Origin: Oscillospiraceae bacterium
Lineage (GTDB): Bacteria; Bacillota; Clostridia; Oscillospirales; Ruminococcaceae
Assembly: GCA_019416775.1 (NCBI GenBank)
Contig: DXWR01000173.1
Coordinates: forward strand, 1 to 5,821
DNA: 5,821 nt
Direction: 5' to 3'
The position numbers and the translations under genes are program-made. The notes below the pieces were generated by a model. The model did not search any database. It saw only the letters and a list, made by a program, of their open reading frames with translations, and was not told the origin of the DNA. Within the stretch, counting starts at the first letter, position 1. Each line of letters starts with the position of its first letter. This document shows, piece by piece, positions 1 through 5,773 of the stretch.

Positions 1-13
1 GTATAAGAGACAG
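1..13 (+). other. Tn5/Nextera transposon adapter remnant (non-genomic)
   Basis: The window opens with GTATAAGAGACAG, which is the last 13 bases of the 19-base Tn5 mosaic end AGATGTGTATAAGAGACAG used in Nextera libraries. In the IspH reading frame these bases give Tyr-Lys-Arg-Gln, directly followed by Thr-Ile-Cys-Asn-Ala-Thr. IspH proteins normally have an acidic residue (Asp) before this motif, so the break from family sequence falls exactly at the adapter edge. This is most likely untrimmed adapter at a contig end. Confidence 0.93.
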
Positions 14-1411
14 ACAATATGTAATGCGACAAACCAGCGCCAGAAAGAGGCCATCCAACTGGCGCAGGAAAGTGACAGGATGATCGTGATCGGGGGGCGG
101 CACAGTTCCAACACCCACAAGCTCTACGAGGTGTGCAGCCGGTATTGCCCTACCGTTTTGGTGGAAACCGCAGGGGAACTGGATGCGGTCGACCTGTCCG
201 GCGCCGAACGCATCGGCGTCACTGCCGGAGCTTCGACCCCGGCGCACATAATCAAGGAGGTTCTACAAACCATGAGTGAAATCACTAGCAACGAAAACTT
301 TGCGGAAATGCTGGAGCAAAACCTGAGCGACGATGCCAAGCTCTACACTGGCAAGCGGGTAAAAGGAGTCGTCATTGACATCCGCCCCAACGAGGTTGTG
401 GTGGACCTGGGCGCAAAACAGACCGGCTTTGTAGCCAAGGACGAAATGACCGATAACTCCGACCAGAGCCTGGATCAGGTGGTAAGCAAAGGCGACGAAA
501 TCAACCTGATTGTGCTGAAGGTCAACGATCAGGAAGGAACGGTAGCCTGTTCCAAGAAGCGTTGCGATGCACAGGCCGGTTACGAAGAAATCAAAAAAGC
601 CTTTGAGGAAGGCGCCGTACTGGAAGGCGTGATCACCAACGTGGTTAAGGGCGGCGTATTGGTGCTGTCCCATAATACAAAGGTATTTATCCCCGCTTCC
701 CAGGTGAGCGATCACCGGGTGGAAGATCTGAACACCATGCTCAAGAAGGAAGTCCGCTTCAAGATCCTGGAGATCAACGAACGCCGGGGCCGGGCTCTGG
801 GTTCCATCCGTGCCGTGCTCAACGAAGAGAGAAAGGCCAAGGAAGAGGAATTCTGGAAGACCGTAGAAATCGGCAAGAAGTACACCGGTGAAGTGAAGAG
901 CCTGACCAGCTACGGCGCATTCGTTGACCTGGGCGGCGTAGACGGCATGATCCACATCACCGAGCTGAGCTGGGGCAAACTGAAGCACCCCTCTGAAGTG
1001 GTCAACGTAGGCGACGTGGTGGAAGTATACGTGAAGGATCTGGATTCCGAACGGCACCGCATCTCCTTGGGCTACAAGAAGAGCGAAGACAACCCCTGGA
1101 ACATCTTTATGAACCAGTACCACATTGGCGACGTGGTAAAGGTGAAGATCGTTTCCTTCACCAACTACGGTGCCTTTGCCACCATCATTCCTGGCATCGA
1201 CGGTCTGATCCATATTTCCCAGATCGCCAACCAGAGAGTGGAAAAGATCTCCGACATCCTCACCCTGGGCGAAGAGGTGGATGTGAAGATCATCGACATC
1301 AACCCCGAAAACAAGCGGGTCAGCCTCTCTATGCGGGCACTGCTGCCGGAAACCGACCAGAAGATCGTCCGCAGCAATGACGAGAATGATGAGGACGAGG
1401 GCGAAGCATAA
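14..1411 (+). CDS. ispH: IspH-S1 fusion: 4-hydroxy-3-methylbut-2-enyl diphosphate reductase / S1 RNA-binding protein, 5' truncated
   Basis: This is the C-terminal 465 residues of a fusion known from Clostridia; the true start lies left of the window. The IspH part begins at TICNATNQRQ, whose Cys (bases 20-22) matches the third 4Fe-4S cysteine ligand of the enzyme. It continues through GGRHSSNTHKL (substrate-contacting Ser/Asn) and GVTAGASTP (a further conserved substrate Ser). IspH reduces HMBPP to IPP and DMAPP in the last step of the MEP pathway. Four S1 (OB-fold) domains follow, at about bases 347-562, 608-820, 866-1084 and 1121-1345. Domains 3 and 4 carry the classic core SYGAFVDLGGVDGMIHITEL and NYGAFATIIPGIDGLIHISQ; domains 1 and 2 are more divergent. 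The protein ends in an acidic tail (NDENDEDEGEA). The ATG at base 80 lies inside IspH and is not a start. A terminator follows the TAA stop, so this is the last gene of its transcript. Confidence 0.95.
   Translation, partial: TICNATNQRQKEAIQLAQESDRMIVIGGRHSSNTHKLYEVCSRYCPTVLVETAGELDAVDLSGAERIGVTAGASTPAHIIKEVLQTMSEITSNENFAEMLEQNLSDDAKLYTGKRVKGVVIDIRPNEVVVDLGAKQTGFVAKDEMTDNSDQSLDQVVSKGDEINLIVLKVNDQEGTVACSKKRCDAQAGYEEIKKAFEEGAVLEGVITNVVKGGVLVLSHNTKVFIPASQVSDHRVEDLNTMLKKEVRFKILEINERRGRALGSIRAVLNEERKAKEEEFWKTVEIGKKYTGEVKSLTSYGAFVDLGGVDGMIHITELSWGKLKHPSEVVNVGDVVEVYVKDLDSERHRISLGYKKSEDNPWNIFMNQYHIGDVVKVKIVSFTNYGAFATIIPGIDGLIHISQIANQRVEKISDILTLGEEVDVKIIDINPENKRVSLSMRALLPETDQKIVRSNDENDEDEGEA
254..274 (+). 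promoter_or_regulatory. Internal Shine-Dalgarno and ATG at the IspH/S1 junction
   Basis: AAGGAGG (254-260) is followed 11 bases later by an in-frame ATG (272-274). The Shine-Dalgarno lies within codons for the conserved IspH C-terminal Ile-Lys-Glu-Val. The Met starts MSEITSNENF, just before S1 domain 1. Initiation here would give a free 379-residue four-domain S1 protein in addition to the fusion. The match and location are seen directly; use as a start is inferred. Confidence 0.5.
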
Positions 1412-1418
1412 TAAGAAC

Positions 1419-1439
1419 TACAAAGGCAATGACTTTGTA
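1419..1439 (+). other. Small hairpin in the 3' UTR of the ispH-S1 gene
   Basis: TACAAAG (1419-1425) pairs perfectly with CTTTGTA (1433-1439) around a 7-base loop. No T-tract follows, so it is not itself a terminator. It lies 8 bases after the stop codon and might only affect mRNA stability or be chance. Confidence 0.35.
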
Positions 1440-1460
1440 AACGCTCCCGCTAAATAATCG

Positions 1461-1500
1461 GAGCAGGCAGGAGAATCATAATCTTGCCTGCTCTTTTCTT
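1461..1500 (+). terminator. Intrinsic terminator after the ispH-S1 gene
   Basis: GAGCAGGCA (1461-1469) and TGCCTGCTC (1485-1493) form a perfect 9-bp stem around a 15-base loop, followed at once by TTTTCTT. It sits 50 bases after the ispH-S1 stop and ends just before the next gene's ribosome binding site, so the next gene needs either its own start signal or readthrough. Confidence 0.85.
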
Positions 1501-1521
1501 ATTTTGAAAGGAGGTTTTGCA

Positions 1522-2124
1522 ATGGCAGACCCAAAGAAAGCCAAAAAAAGCGGCAAAGCCCGTTCCAACCAGGTGGAGTTCTGGGTGTACACCATCCTCT
1601 ACTTTGTGCTGGGGCTGCTGTTTTTGATCTTCAACCAGCAGATCACCCTGATTATCTGCTATATTCTGGGGGCCGTTTTGCTGTTGGGCGGAGTGGTGCA
1701 GGTGGTGTCCTTTTTGGTCAACCGGGCCGAAACCACCCTGATGGATCGGTTCGGTCTCTGCTTAGGCGTGCTCATCGGCGTAGGCGGCGGGGTAATCCTG
1801 GCCATGCCGGGACTGCTCAGCGGGGTGATCAACTGGCTGTTCGGCATTGTGCTCATTGTGGACGGCATCATCAAACTGAAAACCGCCCTGGAAGCCAAAC
1901 AGGACAGTACCGGCTGGTGGCTGAGCCTGATTTTTGCGTTGGCAGCCTTCCTGCTGGGTGTGGTGCTGATCTTCATGCCGGTGGAACAGTCCATCCTCAC
2001 CATTTTTACCGGCATCTTCCTGATGGTGGTGTCGGTGCTGAACGGCATCTCCTACGTCTATATCCGAAAAACCGTAAGAAAGATGGAGCAGGCCGTCACC
2101 GAAGTCCAATTCCCTCAGAACTGA
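1522..2124 (+). CDS. DUF308/HdeD-like six-helix membrane protein
   Basis: This 200-residue protein has a short basic cytoplasmic N-terminus (KKAKKSGKAR) and six predicted membrane helices at about residues 19-37, 41-66, 77-95, 99-118, 131-151 and 157-180. They come in three pairs with short turns, two of them carrying the Met-Pro seen here as AMPGL and FMPVE. Length, helix pairing and Gly-rich helices fit the DUF308/HdeD family. HdeD is linked to acid resistance in E. coli, but most Firmicutes members have no known function and none is claimed here. A TTG at 1504 is in frame but overlaps the ribosome binding site AAAGGAGG (1507-1514); the ATG at 1522, 7 bases after it, is the start. It is the first of three + strand genes; the next begins 29 bases after its stop. 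No convincing sigma-70 promoter is visible in the 110-base gap upstream. Confidence 0.85.
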   Translation: MADPKKAKKSGKARSNQVEFWVYTILYFVLGLLFLIFNQQITLIICYILGAVLLLGGVVQVVSFLVNRAETTLMDRFGLCLGVLIGVGGGVILAMPGLLSGVINWLFGIVLIVDGIIKLKTALEAKQDSTGWWLSLIFALAAFLLGVVLIFMPVEQSILTIFTGIFLMVVSVLNGISYVYIRKTVRKMEQAVTEVQFPQN

Positions 2125-2153
2125 CCCCATGACCGGAAAGGAAGGATGACAAA

Positions 2154-2885
2154 ATGGAACCCAGCTACCAGCCCCAACACAGCGCTCCGAAAAAAAGCCG
2201 CACCGGCCTGATCATCGGGTGTGCGGTGGCCGGAGGCGTGCTGCTGCTGGTTCTTCGGATTGCGCTGTGGGCAGCGGTTTTGACGGAAAGCTTCGACTCC
2301 CTACCCTGGGAAGGAAACTCCGCCGTTTCTCCTTCTGTGGAAACCACTCCCCCTCCTTCCCAAGAGGAGGAAACCACGAATCTTGATCCCGGCAGCACCA
2401 TGGAAAACGGCATCTACACCCTAAATTGCAGGGAGTATATCCACCGTTTTGAAATCCTGCTCACCCAGCTGGAGAACCGGGAAATCACTGTGGAACAAGG
2501 CACCGGCCGCAACTACAAGCTGCTGGCCGAGGGACAGGAAACCAAGATCCAGCTCCGCTTTTACATGAACGACAGCCAGGTGGACGGGATCGAAGATTTC
2601 CAGGTTGTGGAGATCTATTCCGGCGAAGACACCACCATGAGCTCCCTGGCCTGCCACGCCTGCGCCGTGGGGCTGTATCTGACGGATTCCACCATGACAA
2701 ATCTTCCCACTGCAACTACCTATATCCAAAGCTGGGATGCAGGCTTTCAACAGTGGAGTGATTTGACGATCTTTCACAGCGGTATGTGTCTCAGCCCCGG
2801 AAACGTTTGCATGGAATTCACGTACGCTCCAGCAGGCCGGTTTCAATCCATGATGATAGAGGACCGCACCGCATCCGGTTATTGA
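2154..2885 (+). CDS. Single-pass membrane protein with extracytoplasmic paralogue domain, unknown function
   Basis: This 243-residue protein is not in a family I can name. A short basic N-terminus (PKKSRTG) precedes one membrane helix (about residues 18-44), giving an N-in, C-out topology. Next comes an acidic Pro/Ser/Thr/Glu-rich linker (about 45-82) and a folded domain (about 84-237). That domain matches residues 283-435 of the next gene's product: NGIYTLNCREYI against NGSYSVTCDDYI, shared ITVE, a shared Cys before a hydrophobic segment (C170 here), and a shared Ile-x-x-Trp-Asp (W194-D195). C92 and C170 are shared by both proteins and could form a disulfide outside the cell; this is inference. 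Unlike its paralogue it has no zinc ribbon and no repeat linker. R35 sits oddly inside the membrane helix. GGAAGGA (2140-2146) lies 7 bases before the ATG. It is probably cotranscribed with its neighbours. Confidence 0.85.
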   Translation: MEPSYQPQHSAPKKSRTGLIIGCAVAGGVLLLVLRIALWAAVLTESFDSLPWEGNSAVSPSVETTPPPSQEEETTNLDPGSTMENGIYTLNCREYIHRFEILLTQLENREITVEQGTGRNYKLLAEGQETKIQLRFYMNDSQVDGIEDFQVVEIYSGEDTTMSSLACHACAVGLYLTDSTMTNLPTATTYIQSWDAGFQQWSDLTIFHSGMCLSPGNVCMEFTYAPAGRFQSMMIEDRTASGY

Positions 2886-2908
2886 CAGAATCATTTTAAT
2901 CCACCCAT

Positions 2909-2957
2909 CGGGAAGGTTTCCGTCTTCCCGGCTCATTGACCCGCTCCCGGCAGGAGC
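2909..2957 (+). other. Two hairpins in the leader of the zinc-ribbon gene
   Basis: CGGGAAG (2909-2915) pairs with CTTCCCG (2924-2930) over an 8-base loop, and GCTCC (2943-2947) pairs with GGAGC (2953-2957) over 5 bases. Neither is followed by a T-tract, so they are not typical terminators. They lie in the 102-base gap between the two paralogues, the second one 15 bases before the ribosome binding site. They may affect mRNA processing or relative expression; this is weak. Confidence 0.35.
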
Positions 2958-2987
2958 ATCTTGTACCTTTGGAAAAGGAGTTACCCC

Positions 2988-4694
2988 ATGGAACCTATGG
3001 AAAAAAAGTGCACTAACTGCGGCACCCCTTTGGCGCCCAATGAAAAATTCTGTCCCAACTGCGGCACTCCGGCGCCTGTTCAGCCGACGCAAGAGCCGGC
3101 AGCAGCACCGCAACCGGCAGCAGCAAATCAACCGGAAACCGTTCCCGAACCGGCAACAGCAAACCAACCGGAAACCGTTCCCGAACCGGTAACGGCACCG
3201 CAGCCGGAACCGGCCCCCTTTATTCCACAGCCGGTTACCCCGGCACCGGAGCCAGCGCAACCCATCCCGGAAGTGCAGCCCACTCAGCCAATGGAACCAG
3301 CACAACCAGCGCCGGAAGTCGCACCGGTGCAGCAGCCCAATGTACCTCCGGTGCAACCCAATGTGCCTCCGACGCAGCCGAATGTACCTCCGTCTCAACC
3401 TAACATACCTCCGGCAGCCCAAGCCGGTCAACCCGGTTATCAGCCCTACCCCGGCCAAACCCAACCTTACGGGCAGCCCCCTTACACCAATCCGGGTTAT
3501 CCCAGCGCAGCTCCGCAAGGCTACCCCAATGCCGGTTACCCCGGCGGTTCCCAGGGCTACCCCAACGGTTACCCGGGAACGGGCTACATCCCCACGCCCA
3601 TGGGCGGCAACCAGACCCCGCCCAATCAAGGCGCTACTCAGCCCCAGTTTGTCCCCCAACAGCCCAAAAAGAAGCACACCGGCCTGATTGTGGGGCTGTC
3701 GGTGGGCGGCGGTATTGTGCTGCTGGCAGCGATTGCAGCTATTCTCTGGTTTGTGGTGCTGGGCGGCCAGCTCCCCGGCGGCTCCACCGGAAACGTAGGC
3801 GGGGGTTTTTCTGTTGTCCCCGGCCAGGTGGCCCCCAACGGCAGCTACAGCGTCACCTGCGACGATTACATCAGCCAATATGAGGAAACCCTGTCCTCCT
3901 TTGTAGGTCAAACCATCACGGTCGAACGCTATGACAGCGACACCAGCAGTTATGCCATGGACTACGTCATCTACCAAAACGGCAGTGAATCCCGCGTACG
4001 TCTTTGCTTCTTTGAAGACGGCTATCAAGTAATGGGCAGCGATACCTTTGACACGGTGATGATTGACTCCTGGGAAGTCACCGACGACATGAGCGACCTG
4101 GTGATGAACTCCTGTGCCGCCGCCATGCTGCTGGCCGACGACCAATGCAGCGGCGCGGACGCCGCCCGGGAACAGATCCGCCAATGGGATACCGATAGCA
4201 GCGGCATTGACTCCTCCTGGACTCTCCACAATTTCTCCTATGAGTTCAGTTATCTGTCCGAAGGAGAATTTTCCTCTCTGAGCATCGTTGACAGCAACGG
4301 TATGCAGGGCAGCAGCAGTTATAGCTACACCTCTCCTTTGGGAGAATATATGCCGGATACGGTGCATTTGGCAGACGGCAGTTCTCAAACCTGCCGGGAA
4401 TACCTGGAATCCGTTGTGGAAGCTAACGGCCAGGATCCCAACAGTGCCGAAGCCCAGGCCGCCATTCAGCAGGGCTTAGATACCGGCTACTATTTCCATT
4501 CCGACGGCAGCGTGGAGCTGACGGTAGCAGGCAGCATCACAGAGGAGGGCAGCTACGAAATGTCTGGCCATGAAATGGAGGTGTCCATCGACGGCCAAAC
4601 CATCCGAATGGATTACGACGGCAGCAACGATGAAGTAACGGTATACAACGACGCGGAAGGAATTTACACCGTGTTCACCTACAACGGAATGTAA
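2988..4694 (+). CDS. Zinc-ribbon, Pro-rich, single-pass membrane protein with two extracytoplasmic domains
   Basis: This 568-residue protein has five parts. A zinc ribbon uses C8, C11, C22 and C25 (CTNCGTP, then CPNCGTP). A long, probably disordered linker (about 27-231) has 12-residue repeats, four PN(V/I)PP units, and a Gly-Tyr-Pro-rich stretch (about 150-200). KKKH precedes a membrane helix (about 232-258). The extracytoplasmic domain (about 283-435) is shared with the upstream protein, including C291, C376 and W400-D401. A C-terminal beta-rich region (about 449-568), with alternating short strands and SDGS, EEGSYEMSG and SIDGQ turns, resembles lipocalin-like domains of Firmicutes surface proteins by pattern only. 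Topology by the positive-inside rule puts the ribbon and linker in the cytoplasm and the rest outside. A TTG at 2961 is in frame, but the ATG at 2988, 7 bases after AAAAGGAG (2973-2980), is the better start. The function is unknown; membrane sensing or an envelope role is possible. Confidence 0.87.
   Translation: MEPMEKKCTNCGTPLAPNEKFCPNCGTPAPVQPTQEPAAAPQPAAANQPETVPEPATANQPETVPEPVTAPQPEPAPFIPQPVTPAPEPAQPIPEVQPTQPMEPAQPAPEVAPVQQPNVPPVQPNVPPTQPNVPPSQPNIPPAAQAGQPGYQPYPGQTQPYGQPPYTNPGYPSAAPQGYPNAGYPGGSQGYPNGYPGTGYIPTPMGGNQTPPNQGATQPQFVPQQPKKKHTGLIVGLSVGGGIVLLAAIAAILWFVVLGGQLPGGSTGNVGGGFSVVPGQVAPNGSYSVTCDDYISQYEETLSSFVGQTITVERYDSDTSSYAMDYVIYQNGSESRVRLCFFEDGYQVMGSDTFDTVMIDSWEVTDDMSDLVMNSCAAAMLLADDQCSGADAAREQIRQWDTDSSGIDSSWTLHNFSYEFSYLSEGEFSSLSIVDSNGMQGSSSYSYTSPLGEYMPDTVHLADGSSQTCREYLESVVEANGQDPNSAEAQAAIQQGLDTGYYFHSDGSVELTVAGSITEEGSYEMSGHEMEVSIDGQTIRMDYDGSNDEVTVYNDAEGIYTVFTYNGM
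3123..3194 (+). repeat. Two tandem 36-bp coding repeats
   Basis: Bases 3123-3158 and 3159-3194 are head-to-tail copies differing at 3 of 36 positions. They encode ANQPETVPEPAT and ANQPETVPEPVT. The high identity at the DNA level points to a recent in-frame duplication in the disordered linker of the zinc-ribbon protein. Confidence 0.9.
3336..3419 (+). repeat. Four tandem 21-bp coding repeats (PNVPPxQ)
   Basis: Units at 3336-3356, 3357-3377, 3378-3398 and 3399-3419 encode PNVPPVQ, PNVPPTQ, PNVPPSQ and PNIPPAA. Synonymous changes between units show they are older than the 36-bp repeat; the last unit is the most diverged. They lengthen the Pro-rich linker ahead of the membrane helix. Confidence 0.88.
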
Positions 4695-4709
4695 GCCCGG
4701 AATGAAATC

Positions 4710-4745
4710 AAACCCGTTTCCCGATTTTTGATAGGAAGCGGGTTT
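4710..4745 (+). terminator. Hairpin after the zinc-ribbon gene, likely terminator
   Basis: Bases 4710-4721 (AAACCCGTTTCC) pair with 4734-4745 (GGAAGCGGGTTT) in a 12-bp stem with one G-U pair and a 12-base loop. It starts 15 bases after the stop codon. The following bases are CTCATTTG, a poor T-tract, so termination here may be partial and completed by the next hairpin. Confidence 0.6.
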
Positions 4746-4754
4746 CTCATTTGC

Positions 4755-4806
4755 AAAAAAAGACCGCCCTGTGGGATTTTCCTCGCAGAGCGGTCTGTTT
4801 TCTGTT
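4755..4806. terminator. Bidirectional intrinsic terminator between convergent genes
   Basis: AGACCGC (4761-4767) pairs with GCGGTCT (4790-4796). After a one-base mismatch on each side, CTGTG pairs with CGCAG to continue the stem. On the + strand it is followed by GTTTTCTGTT. On the - strand the seven A bases at 4755-4761 become a run of seven T. It can therefore end transcription of both the + strand membrane-protein cluster and the - strand rfbD gene. Confidence 0.87.
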
Positions 4807-4842
4807 ATAGTTGATACGCAGCTTTGTTCCAAAGCCCTTTTG

Positions 4843-5703
4843 TTACAGCCGGTATTCTCCCACGTTCTTCAAAAACCGGGTCAGGGCGTCCTGCCAAGAC
4901 GGCAGGCGATCGAAACCGGCCTGCACCAGCTTGTCTTTGCTCATCCGGGAGTTCTTGGGACGCACCGCCTTAGAAGCACCGTATTCCTCGCTGGTCACCG
5001 GTTTCACGGTGACGTTTTTACCCGCCTGCCGGAAGATTTCCACAGCGAAGTCGTACCAGCTGCACAGTCCTTCGTTGGTGACGTGGTAGGTGCCATACTG
5101 TTCGGTGCGGATCATCTCACATACCAGCTTGGCCACATCGGGGCAATAGGTGGGGGAACCGATTTGGTCGTTGACCACTGTCAAAGTGTCGTGGGTTTCA
5201 CTCAAACGCAGCATGGTGCGGATGAAGTTGTGGCCGTGGTCGGCGAACACCCAGCTGATTCGCAGGGTGAAATATTTGGTGAGCAGCTCTTTCACCACCT
5301 GCTCTCCTTCCAGCTTGGTAAGGCCGTAAAAGTTGCTGGGGCCGGTGACATCGTCCTCCACATAGGGCGTGGTGCCAGTGCCGGGGAAGACATAGTCGGT
5401 GGAAAAATACATGAACTTGGCGTCCAGCTCCTTGGCGCACTGGGCCATGTTCCGGGTACCTTCTACGTTTACCTTCCGGCAGATCTCCCGGCCTTCGTCC
5501 TCCGCCTTGTCCACAGCGGTATAGGCGGCGCAATGGACGATCACATCCGGGGCGTAGCCCAGCACTGCATCCCGCACTGCCTTTTGGTCGGTAAGGTCGA
5601 AATCGTCGATGTCCACGCCCCAGCAGGGTACGTTTTGCGCCTCTAAGCAGGCGACCACATCGCCGCCCAACTGTCCTTTGACGCCGGTGACTAATACTTT
5701 CAT
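4843..5703 (-). CDS. rfbD: dTDP-4-dehydrorhamnose reductase
   Basis: This 286-residue protein is a complete RmlD/RfbD of the extended short-chain dehydrogenase family. It performs the last step of dTDP-L-rhamnose synthesis, NAD(P)H-dependent reduction of dTDP-4-dehydro-L-rhamnose. Visible motifs are the nucleotide-binding TGVKGQLG (residues 6-13), D31 and D37 in the following segment, HCAAYTAVDKAE (57-68) and STDYVF (101-106). The catalytic Y126 and K130 lie in YGLTK with T102 as third residue; DQIGSPT (179-185) is the conserved substrate-side motif, and RPKNSRM (248-254) is typical near the end. The length is normal for the family. The ATG is preceded on the - strand by AGGAGG (5711-5716) with 7 bases spacing. 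Rhamnose is used for cell-wall or surface polysaccharide. A terminator lies on each side, so it appears to be a single-gene unit, although rml genes are often clustered; others may lie to the right of the window. Confidence 0.96.
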   Translation of the reverse strand: MKVLVTGVKGQLGGDVVACLEAQNVPCWGVDIDDFDLTDQKAVRDAVLGYAPDVIVHCAAYTAVDKAEDEGREICRKVNVEGTRNMAQCAKELDAKFMYFSTDYVFPGTGTTPYVEDDVTGPSNFYGLTKLEGEQVVKELLTKYFTLRISWVFADHGHNFIRTMLRLSETHDTLTVVNDQIGSPTYCPDVAKLVCEMIRTEQYGTYHVTNEGLCSWYDFAVEIFRQAGKNVTVKPVTSEEYGASKAVRPKNSRMSKDKLVQAGFDRLPSWQDALTRFLKNVGEYRL

Positions 5704-5745
5704 GGAAAATCCTCCTGAACTTAAAATTTAGATCAAGCCTTTTAG

Positions 5746-5773
5746 ATAATAAAATCGAAGATTGTGGATGCAA
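5746..5773 (-). promoter_or_regulatory. Candidate sigma-70-type promoter for rfbD
   Basis: On the - strand a -10-like TATTAT (5746-5751, five of six consensus bases) follows a weak -35-like TTGCAT (5768-5773) after 16 bases. The surrounding stretch down to the ribosome binding site is AT-rich, unlike the coding regions. The -35 box overlaps one arm of the inverted repeat at 5769-5787. Transcription would start about 35-40 bases before the rfbD ATG. Confidence 0.4.

Noticed and set aside
80..82. ATG at 80 as the start of the fusion protein
   Set aside because: The IspH frame continues upstream through the cysteine motif to the window edge, so the gene is truncated and this Met is internal.
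263..1213. A 316-codon open frame on the - strand within the ispH-S1 gene
   Set aside because: It lies wholly antisense to four clear S1 domains, shows no family motif, and is explained by GC-rich codon use of the sense strand.
2205..2222. Lipobox-like Ile-Ile-Gly-Cys in the smaller paralogue (C23)
   Set aside because: The hydrophobic stretch before the Cys is only about four residues, too short for a lipoprotein signal, the hydrophobic run continues long after it, and the paralogue has Leu at this place.
2882..2910. TTGACA at 2882-2887 as a -35 box for the zinc-ribbon gene
   Set aside because: It spans the stop codon of the upstream gene and no -10-like hexamer lies 16-18 bases downstream.
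2421..4388. A 655-codon open frame on the - strand across both paralogue genes
   Set aside because: It is longer than either sense gene but is low complexity (Arg/Tyr/Leu- and Gly-rich repeats mirroring the sense repeats), crosses the intergenic gap and hairpins, and matches no recognisable domain. The sense frames have ribosome binding sites, a zinc ribbon, membrane helices and paralogy.
4821..4835. Small GCTTTG/CAAAGC hairpin after rfbD
   Set aside because: The stem is only 6 bp with a 3-base loop, and it has no T-tract on the rfbD strand; the strong hairpin at 4755-4806 explains termination.
4771..5646. A 291-codon + strand open frame across rfbD
   Set aside because: It is the antisense shadow of a complete RmlD with all catalytic motifs, and it begins inside the terminator hairpin.
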